The position numbers were made by a program, and so were the translations under genes. The notes under the pieces were generated by a model. That model saw nothing but the letters and a program-made list of their open reading frames with translations. It had not been told where the DNA came from and did no database searches. Shown here piece after piece: positions 38,003 to 46,297 of a stretch of DNA of 64,000 nt. Source of the stretch: Pseudomonas prosekii (GTDB lineage Bacteria > Pseudomonadota > Gammaproteobacteria > Pseudomonadales > Pseudomonadaceae). Each line of letters starts with the position of its first letter. The first letter of the stretch is position 1. The stretch lies in contig NZ_LT629762.1 in the NCBI RefSeq assembly GCF_900105155.1, forward strand, positions 4,182,501 to 4,246,500. Reading direction: 5' to 3'.

Positions 38003-38659
38003 ATGCGTGCCTTATCGACGCCGGGTTCTGCCGCAAGGCGTCGGTGTATCGCCGTGGCGGCCGTGCTCGGTTGGGCCGGTTTGAGCATTCAGCTGTACCT
38101 GATTCTCGGCTCACGCTGGAGCATCGGCGCCAGCCTGCTCGGCGGGCTGATGGCGTTTTTCAGTTTTTTTACCGTGGTCACCAACACCCTGGTCGCAGTG
38201 GTGCTGAGCTATGCACTGACCACGCGCGAATCGGCGGCGCGGCGCTGGTTTCTGCAACCGTCGGTGAGCAGCGGCGTAGCCGTCAGCATCGCCGTGGTCG
38301 GCATTGCCTACAGCGTATTGCTGCGGCATTTGTGGCATCCCGAAGGTTGGCAATTGATCGCCGACGAATTGCTCCACGACATCATGCCGCTGCTGTTCCT
38401 GATCTATTGGTGGTGCTGCGTGCCCAAAGGCACTTTGCGCCTGCGCCACATCGCGCTGTGGGTGATTTATCCGCTGGTCTATTTTGCTTTCGCGCTGCTG
38501 CGCGGGCACGTGCTGAGCGCTTACCCGTATCCATTCATTGACGTGCCGACGCTGGGTTATCCACAGGTGTTTATCAATGCCGGGGGGATTTTGGCGGGGT
38601 TTGTGCTGATGGCGCTGCTGATGATCGGGCTCGATCGCTGGCGAAAACCGATCCGATAA
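38003..38659 (+). CDS. Pr6Pr family membrane protein
   Basis: A 218-aa integral membrane protein with six hydrophobic helices. The pattern is that of the Pr6Pr (FAR-17a/AIG1-like) family: GGLMAFFSFFTVVTNTLVAVVLSY in helix 2, DELLHDIMPLLFLIYWWCCVPKG in the middle, then LWVIYPLVYFAFALLRGHVLSAYPYPFIDVPTLGYPQVFINAGG. The conserved Thr-Asn and His residues correspond to the hydrolase site proposed for eukaryotic relatives. The bacterial function is unknown. Start chosen two bases after the VF530 stop. Confidence 0.85.
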   Translation: MRALSTPGSAARRRCIAVAAVLGWAGLSIQLYLILGSRWSIGASLLGGLMAFFSFFTVVTNTLVAVVLSYALTTRESAARRWFLQPSVSSGVAVSIAVVGIAYSVLLRHLWHPEGWQLIADELLHDIMPLLFLIYWWCCVPKGTLRLRHIALWVIYPLVYFAFALLRGHVLSAYPYPFIDVPTLGYPQVFINAGGILAGFVLMALLMIGLDRWRKPIR

Positions 38660-38668
38660 CACCGCAGA

Positions 38669-38764
38669 CCTGTAGGAGCGAGGCTTGCCCGCGAAAGCGC
38701 TGTGTCAGTCAGTAAAGTTGTCGACTGACACACCGCCTTCGCGGGCAAGCCTCGCTCCTACAGG
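38669..38764. repeat. REP doublet (REPIN)
   Basis: CTGTAGGAGCGAGGCTTGCC and the inverted GGCAAGCCTCGCTCCTACAG flank a spacer containing GTGTCAGTCAGTAAAG / GTCGACTGACACACC, itself inverted. Between convergent genes. Confidence 0.92.
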
Positions 38765-38798
38765 GGCTCGGCGTCGAGGGGATGTGGATTGAGGCGGG

Positions 38799-39584
38799 TT
38801 ATTCCTCGTCGCTGCCTTCGGCGCGCCAGTAACCGGCGGCTTTGACGAACTGCTCATTCAGCCCATGCTCATCCAGCAGCACCCGGCGAATCTGTCGCGA
38901 CACCTTGGTTTCCGTCGCCACCCACGCGTACAAATCGCCGCTCGGCACTTGCAGTTGCTTCACTGCGTTGAGCAGATTATTCGTGCCGCCATCGCGCAAT
39001 ACCCAAATCACATTGACCTGCGCCGCGCTCTGCAGAGCCTGCTGTTCAGCGCCGTTCTCGACTTCAATGATCACCAGCGCGCGGCGATTGGCCGCCAGGC
39101 CTTCGAGGCGGCGGGCGATAGCGGGCAGGGAGGTTTCATCGCCGATCAGCAGATAGCTGTCAAAAATGTCCGGCACGATCATCGAGCCGCGTGGCCCGGC
39201 AATGTGCAGCGATTGCCCCGGTTGCGCCTGTTCTGCCCAGGTCGAGGCAGGGCCGTCGCCGTGCAGGACGAAATCGATGTCCAGCTCCAGCGCGTCGAGG
39301 TCATAGCGACGCGGCGTGTAATCGCGCATCGGCGGCATCGGCTGATCGGACTTGCCGGCGCCAAGCACCAGGGTTTCCAGGGCGGCCGTTTGCGCCGCGT
39401 TCTGCGGGAACAGCAGTTTGACGTGGTCATCCGTGCCGAGGCTGACGAACCCCGCCAATTCCGGCCCGCCGACCGTGATGCGGCGCATGCGCGGCGTCAG
39501 GTCCACCACCCGCAGCACCTCCAGCCGACGACGTTTGATTTCATGCATCACGCGGTGAATGGTCTGGGTATCAACGGGAGTCAT
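38799..39584 (-). CDS. Siderophore-interacting NADPH-dependent ferric reductase (YqjH/ViuB-like)
   Basis: A 261-aa flavoprotein that reduces ferric siderophores in the cytoplasm. The FAD-binding SIP motif RDYTPRRYD (about 87-95) and the phosphate loop GPRGSMIV follow the N-terminal barrel (LRVVDLTPRMRRITVGGPELAGF). The C-terminal SIP domain has LLIGDETSLPAIARRLE, the NAD(P)H side, and ends with the family motif AAGYWRAEG. The ATG overlaps the stop of the PadR-type regulator by four bases. This pairing corresponds to yqjH-yqjI of enterobacteria, where metal levels control the reductase. Confidence 0.92.
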   Translation of the reverse strand: MTPVDTQTIHRVMHEIKRRRLEVLRVVDLTPRMRRITVGGPELAGFVSLGTDDHVKLLFPQNAAQTAALETLVLGAGKSDQPMPPMRDYTPRRYDLDALELDIDFVLHGDGPASTWAEQAQPGQSLHIAGPRGSMIVPDIFDSYLLIGDETSLPAIARRLEGLAANRRALVIIEVENGAEQQALQSAAQVNVIWVLRDGGTNNLLNAVKQLQVPSGDLYAWVATETKVSRQIRRVLLDEHGLNEQFVKAAGYWRAEGSDEE

Positions 39585-40156
39585 TCGGGTTTCTCCTGTG
39601 CGGCTTGAACGGCGGGGCCGTCGACAATGGCTTTGGCGGTGTTGTTGAGCAGGGTCGCGACACGCACGATTTCTTCGGCGCTCCAGCGCCCGTGATGCAA
39701 TTGCAAGGCGTGGCGCAGGTTGTGCACCGCCTCGTGAATTTCTGCCGGGCGATCATGTCCGCGCAATGAACGTTTGCTGACGTCGATGCGCATCCGCACA
39801 CCTTCCAGGGCAATCGCCTGATCGCTCAAGGACAAGCGCCCGGCGTCGGTGATGCTGTAGCGTTTTTTCCCGCCCTCGGCGTCGCCGCTGATCATTTCGC
39901 TTTCTTCCAGAAACGTCAGCGTCGGGTAGATCACGCCGGGGCTGGGGCTGTAGGCGCCGTCGAACATGCCTTCGATCTGGCGGATCAAGTCGTAGCCGTG
40001 GCACGGCTGTTCGGCGATCAGCGCCAGCAGCAGCAATTTCAGGTCGCCCGGGGCGAAGACCCGTGGGCCACGGCCGCCGCGTTCGCGTCCGGGGCGTTTC
40101 TCGAAGCCGTCGCGGCCGTCACCGTGTTCGCGGTGGTGGGAATGATGGTCTCTCAT
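39581..40156 (-). CDS. PadR-family regulator, YqjI-like, His-rich
   Basis: A 191-aa repressor. The N-terminal 35 residues are rich in His, Asp, Glu and Arg (MRDHHSHHREHGDGRDG), a probable metal-binding tail like that of nickel-responsive YqjI. The PadR winged helix follows (LLLLALIAEQPCHGYDLIRQIEGMFDGAYSPSPGVIYPTLTFLEE, about 38-85). A C-terminal helical dimerisation region completes it. AGGAG precedes the ATG. It is first in a two-gene operon with the ferric reductase. A palindromic AT-rich site 25 bases upstream is the likely operator, so autorepression is expected. Confidence 0.92.
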   Translation of the reverse strand: MRDHHSHHREHGDGRDGFEKRPGRERGGRGPRVFAPGDLKLLLLALIAEQPCHGYDLIRQIEGMFDGAYSPSPGVIYPTLTFLEESEMISGDAEGGKKRYSITDAGRLSLSDQAIALEGVRMRIDVSKRSLRGHDRPAEIHEAVHNLRHALQLHHGRWSAEEIVRVATLLNNTAKAIVDGPAVQAAQEKPE

Positions 40157-40180
40157 TTTTCCAGTTCTCCTGACGTGTTT

Positions 40181-40202
40181 AGATACAACTTAAGATATAT
40201 CT
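40181..40202 (-). promoter_or_regulatory. Probable YqjI-like operator
   Basis: AGATACAACTTAAGATATATCT is an imperfect palindrome (AGATA...TATCT outside, CTTAAG at the centre) just upstream of the regulator-reductase operon. Its size and AT-rich character fit PadR-family operators. Confidence 0.6.
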
Positions 40203-40663
40203 TTGGCGTCAAGCAAGGCGATTCGACCAACGGCGCGGGACGTTGCTGGTTCGCGCGTGGGAAATTGTTCCTCGCCGGCGTCCGATTGTTCGCAATGCAT
40301 CGGAGGAAGAATGGAAGTAACCGGATGTATATATTTGCCCCTCGAAAATTAGTGCTACTTCTCTAAAACAGTGTTTTCGCCTAATGTTCATTGAGTCCCG
40401 GATATTGAACTCGTACCCCATGTTTCTGTATGGGAAACACAACTAATCTGTCGGTAGTCTTATTCTTACGGTCACTCGGCGTTATTGCGGTTTTTTGGTT
40501 ATTTTTCTTCCCGCCATATGCCTTGAGGACTACGCGCTCGCCAGAAGCGTCCTGCTTACTTAAAGTTTCAATTGGTTGATCATGCCTCCGCGTTCAATGT
40601 TCAAGTCCACGACTTGTTAGAACCTTCAACGATCTATCTCATTTAAGTAACAGGGAGTTAACC
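40203..40663. other. Long AT-rich intergenic region upstream of the fimbrial operon
   Basis: About 460 bases with no convincing gene. The base composition is clearly AT-richer than the rest of the window (TTATTTTTCTTCCCGCCATA is typical). It must hold the promoter of the fimbrial operon and a leader. GGGAG lies just before the pilin ATG. No box motif, REP or terminator was recognised. Such AT-rich regions upstream of pilus operons are usual targets of MvaT-type silencers (inference). Confidence 0.55.
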
Positions 40664-41158
40664 ATGTTCAAGAAGTTTGCAGTTTCCGCGCCGCTGGCTG
40701 TTCTGGTCTTTGCTTCGACCGCTGCATTGGCCAAGGATGACGCCAGCACTACTATCAACATCAAGGCTGAAATTCCGACCAAGCAGTTTCATGCCCAGCC
40801 GCGCGATCCGAACTTCGGTCGCGACGAAACCATGGTCTTCAACACGGTGACCGGTGAACTCAATAGCCTGCGTCAGACGTACGACCTGAAAAACACTGAC
40901 GGTTCCATCAATGCCTACATCGAGGGCGGTACAGCTGCGCTCTACAACGGTGCTTCGGCAATCCCGCTGACCATCTCCATCGGCGGTGTCGTGCTGGACG
41001 GCACGTCCAAGGAAATTGCCGGTGATGTGCCCTCCAACCCAGGCATGCAAGCGGACATGATCATCGCCGCCACCAAGCCTACAGATACCCAAACGGGCCT
41101 GTTTACCGGCAGTCCAGTGGTGATGTTCGACGCCGTTCCGCGCACCGTCACGCCGTGA
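40664..41158 (+). CDS. CS1-type fimbrial major subunit
   Basis: A 164-aa secreted pilin. Signal peptide MFKKFAVSAPLAVLVFASTAALA, mature KDDASTTINIKAEIPTKQF. It matches the CS1/CFA-I/cable-pilus (alternate chaperone-usher) pilins: N-terminal donor strand (TTINIKAEIP), LNSLRQTYDLKNTDGSINAYI, and the C-terminal VVMFDAVP. No disulphide-forming Cys pair, as usual for this class. It is the first gene of a six-gene operon. A small hairpin (GAAGGG-CAA-CCCTTC, 41157-41171) right after its stop may stabilise the pilin part of the message relative to the usher. Confidence 0.92.
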   Translation: MFKKFAVSAPLAVLVFASTAALAKDDASTTINIKAEIPTKQFHAQPRDPNFGRDETMVFNTVTGELNSLRQTYDLKNTDGSINAYIEGGTAALYNGASAIPLTISIGGVVLDGTSKEIAGDVPSNPGMQADMIIAATKPTDTQTGLFTGSPVVMFDAVPRTVTP

Positions 41159-41265
41159 AGGGCAACCCTTCGGTTCGTTGACTGAAATACCCCGATCGGC
41201 TCGTCACCCTGACCGGCCGACCGGGTTCCACCGTATCTACCGTCCGTATTCAGAGTATCTGGTTC

Positions 41266-43788
41266 ATGTTCCCGATGACGCCCATCGCGACAGCGCTCGC
41301 CTTGCTGTTTTGTTCATCAGTGCTGGCTGCGCCAACTAACGGTAATACTGCGCCGCGCTCTTTGCTGGCTCAGGCCAAAGGTCTTCCTGCGGAGTTTGAA
41401 GAACACTTCTTTGATGTTCCGTTGGCAGTTCGAATTGAACGTGATCAACAGTTCATGGGAGAAGCAATGGTGGTGTTATCACGTGACGATCGTATTACGT
41501 TACTTGAAATGACCGACATTCGAGACAGTGACCTCAAAGCCCCTGAACGCGACGCGCTGGCGACTTATCTCAAACAAGGCGTGCCTCTTGGGGCGTGCTC
41601 TGCCAACTGTCCGGCCAACTTGCTGGCCGTGCATTACAGCCTGGAAAACTCCCTGGTTTCGCTCGTTACCGAAAACGCTGAACGCGACGACCAACCCCAG
41701 GCTTACTACGAACAACCTCAGCACGGCAGCACCGGCCTGATCGTGCGCAATCAATTGAACCTCAATGGTGGCCAGGACCAGGACCTCGGCGGACGCTACG
41801 GCCTGGAGGCGAGCAGCAGCCTCGGCAACTGGACCCAGAGCGTCAACCTGCAACTGGCCCGTCTCGGTGGTTTCGACGACCAGCTCTATCACGCGGTGCA
41901 CGAGCTCTATACCCAACGGGAACTGCAAGGCAGTTTTCTGCGCCTGGGCTATTTCATGCCCAATTCCGAAGGCCTCAGCCGCCAGCCACGCGCATTTGGT
42001 CCCAGCCCGGACACGGCGGTCGGCGTTATGTATGGCAGCTCCGACAGTCTGGCCATCGACAACCCGAAACCCAGCGTTTATCCGATTTACGTCACCGCCA
42101 ATCGCCTCGGTTCGGTGGAGATTTATCGCAACGGGTTGCTGGTCAACACGCAACCGGTGCCGGCCGGGTTGCAGACCCTCGACACCCGGCCGTTGCCCGG
42201 CGGTATCTATGAAGTCGAAGTGCGGCTGATTGAAGATGGCCAGATCACCTCGACGACCCAGGAACTGGTTTACAAGCCCAATAACTGGCGCAACCACGAC
42301 CAACGCTGGCGCTATAACGTGTTCGCCGGGCGCGAAAGCAAACTGCTGAGCAACTGGGAAGAGCAGGCCGACGGCGGCATGTCTGCCGGCGCCGCGCTCA
42401 ACTATTTGCTGCACCCGCGCGTGGTGCTGGGATTGTCGGCGCGCCAGGTCCGTGAACAATTGCAGTACGGCTCGTCGGTCGATTGGACCGTGGCCAACAA
42501 TGCCAGCCTGTTCGCCAACATTTACCAGACCGAAGACCACGGCACTGGCGTCGATCTGCAAGCGCTTTACAGCTACGGCCTCGGCACCGTCGTCGCCAGC
42601 CACAATCGCAGTTGGCTCGACACGCGCAACACCTACGAAACCTTGCCCGACGGCACACGCATTCGTCAGCGCAATGTGTTCACTGGCGAAACCAGCAATT
42701 CCTCGCTGTCGCTGACCCATCGCTTGAACAACCGTACTTCGCTGAACGGCCGGGTGTCGCACAGCGAGGGCAATGTCGAAGGCGTCGGCCTCGATCTCGG
42801 CTGGACCCAGCGCAGCAACCTGTTCGGCAGTGACGCCAATTGGCGTTTCACCGTGTTCGATCGGCCGGCCAGCACCAGCAGCGGCGACAAACGCAACCGT
42901 GGCGTCGACCTCAGCGTGAGCCTGGCGCTCGGCGGGCCGGGCGAGCAAATCTCCGGCAGCCTCGGCTCGCGCACTTCGCGCGATGGCCGCCGCGACCACA
43001 ACGCCTCGCTGACCTATCGCAAGGATCTGCAGGACTTTGTGCTGCAAAGCGTCTCGGCCACGGCGATTGCCGATACCTACGGCGTCGGTATCTCGGGCAC
43101 AACCAATTTCATGACCGACACAGTGCTCGGCGATGCCTTCGCCCAGCGCTCGTCGTACAGCGGCGACATCACCGGCGGCCTCAACCTGGACAGCACGTTC
43201 GCCGTCGGCGGGCAGAAAATGGTCCTGACCAGTCAGCATCAGGGCCGCGGCGCCGGGATGATCATTGACGTCGAATCCGATGTCGAGGACATCGCCCTGC
43301 GCGCCGATGACCTCAGCGGCGGCAGTACCGCGTTGCGTGCGGGGCGCAACTTTGTGCCGATCACCGCGTACCGCAACGGCGCGGTGAGTTTCGATTTCGA
43401 GGGCAACCACGTGCCGGCCGCCAACATTCAGCCGCCGCGCATGAGTTATCACCTGAACAAGGGCGGCGTGGCGTATCGCAAGGTCCAGGTGATGAAAACC
43501 GTGACCGTGCTCGGGCGCCTGATCGATCCGCAAGGGCATCCATTGAAAGGGCATCACATCATCAACCACGCCAGCCGTGGCGTGAGCGAGGTCGATGGGT
43601 TCTTCTCGATGGAAATGAACGCCAGTTCACCGACCCTGCAAGTGCGTCGGGGCGATCAGTTGCTCTGCCAGTTCCGCCTCGATACCCGCGCGGCGCGTAT
43701 CGAACAGGATGTGCTGATGATCGGCGATCTGCGCTGCACACCGGACACGCTGGCCGACAGCTCATTTAATTCTGAAACGGCAGGCTGA
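41266..43788 (+). CDS. CS1-type fimbrial outer-membrane usher
   Basis: An 840-aa outer-membrane pore that assembles and secretes the pilus. Signal peptide MFPMTPIATALALLFCSSVLA. The N-terminal domain contains the CACS-type pair (GACSANCPANL), and the central beta-barrel holds a plug-like segment (NRLGSVEIYRNGLLVNTQPVPAGLQTLDTRPLPGGIYEVEVRLI). A C-terminal domain with VTVLGRLIDPQGHPLKGHHIINHASRGVSEVDGFF ends in CQFRLDTRAARIEQD. This layout is that of alternate-class (TcfC/CooC-type) ushers, not FimD. Its stop is followed after three bases by the tip gene. Confidence 0.92.
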   Translation: MFPMTPIATALALLFCSSVLAAPTNGNTAPRSLLAQAKGLPAEFEEHFFDVPLAVRIERDQQFMGEAMVVLSRDDRITLLEMTDIRDSDLKAPERDALATYLKQGVPLGACSANCPANLLAVHYSLENSLVSLVTENAERDDQPQAYYEQPQHGSTGLIVRNQLNLNGGQDQDLGGRYGLEASSSLGNWTQSVNLQLARLGGFDDQLYHAVHELYTQRELQGSFLRLGYFMPNSEGLSRQPRAFGPSPDTAVGVMYGSSDSLAIDNPKPSVYPIYVTANRLGSVEIYRNGLLVNTQPVPAGLQTLDTRPLPGGIYEVEVRLIEDGQITSTTQELVYKPNNWRNHDQRWRYNVFAGRESKLLSNWEEQADGGMSAGAALNYLLHPRVVLGLSARQVREQLQYGSSVDWTVANNASLFANIYQTEDHGTGVDLQALYSYGLGTVVASHNRSWLDTRNTYETLPDGTRIRQRNVFTGETSNSSLSLTHRLNNRTSLNGRVSHSEGNVEGVGLDLGWTQRSNLFGSDANWRFTVFDRPASTSSGDKRNRGVDLSVSLALGGPGEQISGSLGSRTSRDGRRDHNASLTYRKDLQDFVLQSVSATAIADTYGVGISGTTNFMTDTVLGDAFAQRSSYSGDITGGLNLDSTFAVGGQKMVLTSQHQGRGAGMIIDVESDVEDIALRADDLSGGSTALRAGRNFVPITAYRNGAVSFDFEGNHVPAANIQPPRMSYHLNKGGVAYRKVQVMKTVTVLGRLIDPQGHPLKGHHIINHASRGVSEVDGFFSMEMNASSPTLQVRRGDQLLCQFRLDTRAARIEQDVLMIGDLRCTPDTLADSSFNSETAG

Positions 43789-43791
43789 TTG

Positions 43792-45015
43792 ATGAACAGA
43801 ACACTTCGACACCTCATCGGGTTCAGCATGTTGTGCGGGTTGGCGCCAGCGGCCAATGCCCTGACTCAGGAGATCAGCGCGGTCTTCACGCCGGACCCGG
43901 CAAACCCGCTGAAAAACGAGTTCGTCAACACCACACCGGAGAGCGGCGTGTGCACCTTTCACATCCCGGCGCGCTGCAAGCAACTGAACATTTTCACCAT
44001 TCGTACGGCTTTTTATGCGCACACCAAAACGCCGATCCTGGCCAACCACACTAACCCCCGCGACGGCGCAATGTGGAAGATGCCTTCGGACTGGCGCGAC
44101 CTGCAGGTCACGCATTCGCGCACCGGGGAGGTCGCCACCGTGCAAATGCGCATCGCCGGCATTGGTCATCGCTGGGATGTGCGTCCTGGCGTAGCAGTCT
44201 GGGCCCAACCCGGAATTACCTGGCAATCGCAATGGCGTTATGCGCCCAGCCCCTGTGAAGGCACCGGTTACGTTGCTGCAGGGACCAATTTCGCGCTGTT
44301 CTTCTGGCTGGTCCCGGAAGGGGCTGGCGTGTGCAGCCGCCAACCGGGAATGGATATTACGGCGTTGCAATACTCCAACCTCGAATATGCCTATGCGCTG
44401 AAAACCCCCAACCCGCTGGGCATGTCCTCGGGTCAGTACACCGGCACCATGCGCTACACCGTCGGGCCGGGAGGCGACATTGATTTCGGCGACAACATGA
44501 GCACCGCCGAAACTGAATTCGTCTTCAACTTCACCCTCGACGTGCAACACACCCTCAAAGTCGAAGTGCCGCCCGGCGGCAATCGGGTCGAGCTGGTGCC
44601 GCAAGGTGGCTGGCAAGCCTGGCTGCAACGCAATCGTCGCCCGGAGCGCTTGTTCCGCGACCAGACCTTCAATATCTCGGCGTCCAGCCGTTTCAAGATG
44701 CAGCTCGATTGTCAGTACGGCGACGGCAGCAACCAGTGCCTGTTGCGCGAACCGCAATCGGGCGGTGCGGTGCCGGTGAACATCAGCGTCACGTTGCCCA
44801 ACGGTTTGACCGACGGCGCCGGGCAAGCGGTTAACCGCCGGCCCTTGATGCGTGACGGCAGTGGCACCGAACTGTTCCAGCCAGGTTTTTATGTCGATCG
44901 CAAACCCGGTCAATTGCACTTCGAAATCGCCCGCGAACAAGTGGCCGAGATGCTCACCGGCGTCGGCAAAACCTACGCGGGCAATGTCACGGTTATCTGG
45001 AATTCGGAAATCTGA
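43792..45015 (+). CDS. CS1-type fimbrial tip adhesin, copy 1
   Basis: A 407-aa protein of the CblD/CooD minor-tip family. Signal peptide MNRTLRHLIGFSMLCGLAPAANA. The N-terminal adhesin domain includes DPANPLKNEFVNTTPESGVC; the C-terminal pilin domain contains the usual donor-strand-accepting core. The segment GGWQAWLQRNRRPERLFRDQ is nearly identical in the second tip protein of this operon (46294). Paired cysteines occur in both domains. It would cap the pilus and nucleate assembly. The TTG three bases upstream is in frame, but ATG 43792 is preferred. Confidence 0.9.
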   Translation: MNRTLRHLIGFSMLCGLAPAANALTQEISAVFTPDPANPLKNEFVNTTPESGVCTFHIPARCKQLNIFTIRTAFYAHTKTPILANHTNPRDGAMWKMPSDWRDLQVTHSRTGEVATVQMRIAGIGHRWDVRPGVAVWAQPGITWQSQWRYAPSPCEGTGYVAAGTNFALFFWLVPEGAGVCSRQPGMDITALQYSNLEYAYALKTPNPLGMSSGQYTGTMRYTVGPGGDIDFGDNMSTAETEFVFNFTLDVQHTLKVEVPPGGNRVELVPQGGWQAWLQRNRRPERLFRDQTFNISASSRFKMQLDCQYGDGSNQCLLREPQSGGAVPVNISVTLPNGLTDGAGQAVNRRPLMRDGSGTELFQPGFYVDRKPGQLHFEIAREQVAEMLTGVGKTYAGNVTVIWNSEI

Positions 45016-45065
45016 TCACCGCTGCCGGAATGTCCGCGCAGCGTTCAACTGAAGGATCGAAAACA

Positions 45066-45806
45066 ATGAAACGGCTATGGGTATTGTTGGGTGCAGGTTT
45101 GCTGCCGCTGTTGGCCGAGGCTGGGCCGGCGATCAATGTCGGCGTGGTGTACGACTATCTGGACGGCGATAAAAGCACCTACCTGAAACGGGTTTTCAAT
45201 GGCGGCGACAGCACGGCGTTCGTCAAAATCAATATTCACGAAATCATCTATGACGCCGACGGCAGACCCACGGAATTGCCGGTAAAGAGCCTGGCCGACA
45301 GCAGCGCCCGCGACGGTCTGATGGCCAGCCCGGCGCGCTTGATTGTGCCGGTGAATGGCATGCAGGGTACTCGGCTGCTGTTTATGGGCGAACGTGAGCG
45401 CGAGCGTTATTTTCGCGTGCGATTCGTCCCGGTGGTGCCGGAGAAAGAAGATGAGTTTGCCGTCTCCGTCGAAGAGCGCGACGCCTATCAACAGACGCTG
45501 GCGGCCGGGGTCAACGTGTTGGCGGGTTACGGCACGATCTTTTTTGTGCGCCCCAAAGACGCGCGTTTCAACACGCAGATTGACGAGCGCCCTGGCCAAT
45601 ACGCATTGCGCAACGACGGCAACACCGTGGTGGTGGTCGACGACCTCAAGGACTGCGCCGTCAGCGATGAAAACGATTGCCAACCGGTGACCAAAACTCA
45701 TGTGCTGCCGGGCCGAACGTTTCGTTTCGAGAAACAGGCCGGGCGCCAGTACCGCTTCAAACTGGTGGAAGGTGCGGCGCAGAAAAACGTTGAGGTGAAG
45801 GGATGA
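45066..45806 (+). CDS. CS1-type fimbrial periplasmic chaperone
   Basis: A 246-aa periplasmic chaperone of the alternate family. Signal peptide MKRLWVLLGAGLLPLLAEA, then GPAINVGVVYDYLDGDKSTYLKRVFNGG, an immunoglobulin-like first domain. SPARLIVPVNGMQGTRLLFMGERERERYFRVRFVPV holds the G1 strand and the conserved basic region that binds subunit C-termini. The second domain ends KLVEGAAQKNVEVKG. It stabilises pilins by donor-strand complementation. GGATCGAAAACA precedes the ATG; an upstream frame from 45030 lacks a signal peptide. The ATGA overlap couples it to the next gene. Confidence 0.9.
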   Translation: MKRLWVLLGAGLLPLLAEAGPAINVGVVYDYLDGDKSTYLKRVFNGGDSTAFVKINIHEIIYDADGRPTELPVKSLADSSARDGLMASPARLIVPVNGMQGTRLLFMGERERERYFRVRFVPVVPEKEDEFAVSVEERDAYQQTLAAGVNVLAGYGTIFFVRPKDARFNTQIDERPGQYALRNDGNTVVVVDDLKDCAVSDENDCQPVTKTHVLPGRTFRFEKQAGRQYRFKLVEGAAQKNVEVKG

Positions 45807-46297
45807 AACGCCCGGGATTCAAGCGCGCATTGCTCGTTTCGCTGGCTACTGTTTTGTCGTTGACCAGCACGCACGCGCTGGCAATTCGTGAGGAGCAAAC
45901 CTTTCACGTTTCGGTGACGATCCCCACCAGCGAGTTTTACGTATTGCCGGTCAACTCGATGTTTCTGGAGCGCGAGCAGGTGATGGCGTGGAACCCGGTG
46001 ACCGCCGAGCTCACACCGTTGCGCGAACATTTCGACGTGAAAAACACCAGCGGCAGTATTTCCGCGCGGCTGGCGGCTGAGCCGTTTTTGTTCAATGGGC
46101 GCGAGCGCATTGACCTGGCCGTGCAGTTCAATGGGCAGCGTTTGTCGTTGCTGGCGACACCGGTGGTGGATGAACAGCAGGCGCGTGTTGGCCAGCGCGT
46201 GCGCCTGGAGATTGCGGCGCTGAAACCTGTTACCGGTTATGTGCCGGGGCAGTATTTCGGCACGGTGCAATTGATGTTCGATGCGGTGAATCCATGA
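45803..46297 (+). CDS. CS1-type fimbrial subunit, second copy
   Basis: A 164-aa pilin, the same length as the first subunit. Signal peptide MKRPGFKRALLVSLATVLSLTSTHALA, then IREEQTFHVSVTIPTSEFYVLPV. The family blocks NPVTAELTPLREHFDVKNTSGSISARL and C-terminal VQLMFDAVNP align with the major pilin. Overall identity to the first copy looks low. It starts within the chaperone stop and overlaps the next gene's start (ATGA). Probably a minor or alternative shaft subunit. Confidence 0.9.
   Translation: MKRPGFKRALLVSLATVLSLTSTHALAIREEQTFHVSVTIPTSEFYVLPVNSMFLEREQVMAWNPVTAELTPLREHFDVKNTSGSISARLAAEPFLFNGRERIDLAVQFNGQRLSLLATPVVDEQQARVGQRVRLEIAALKPVTGYVPGQYFGTVQLMFDAVNP

Noticed and set aside
40209..40442. 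A 77-codon minus-strand frame in the fimbrial upstream region
   Set aside because: No ribosome-binding site, no domain, and composition of non-coding AT-rich DNA.
41500..43569. A 689-codon open frame opposite the fimbrial usher
   Set aside because: Antisense shadow; the usher frame has signal peptide, family motifs and operon context.
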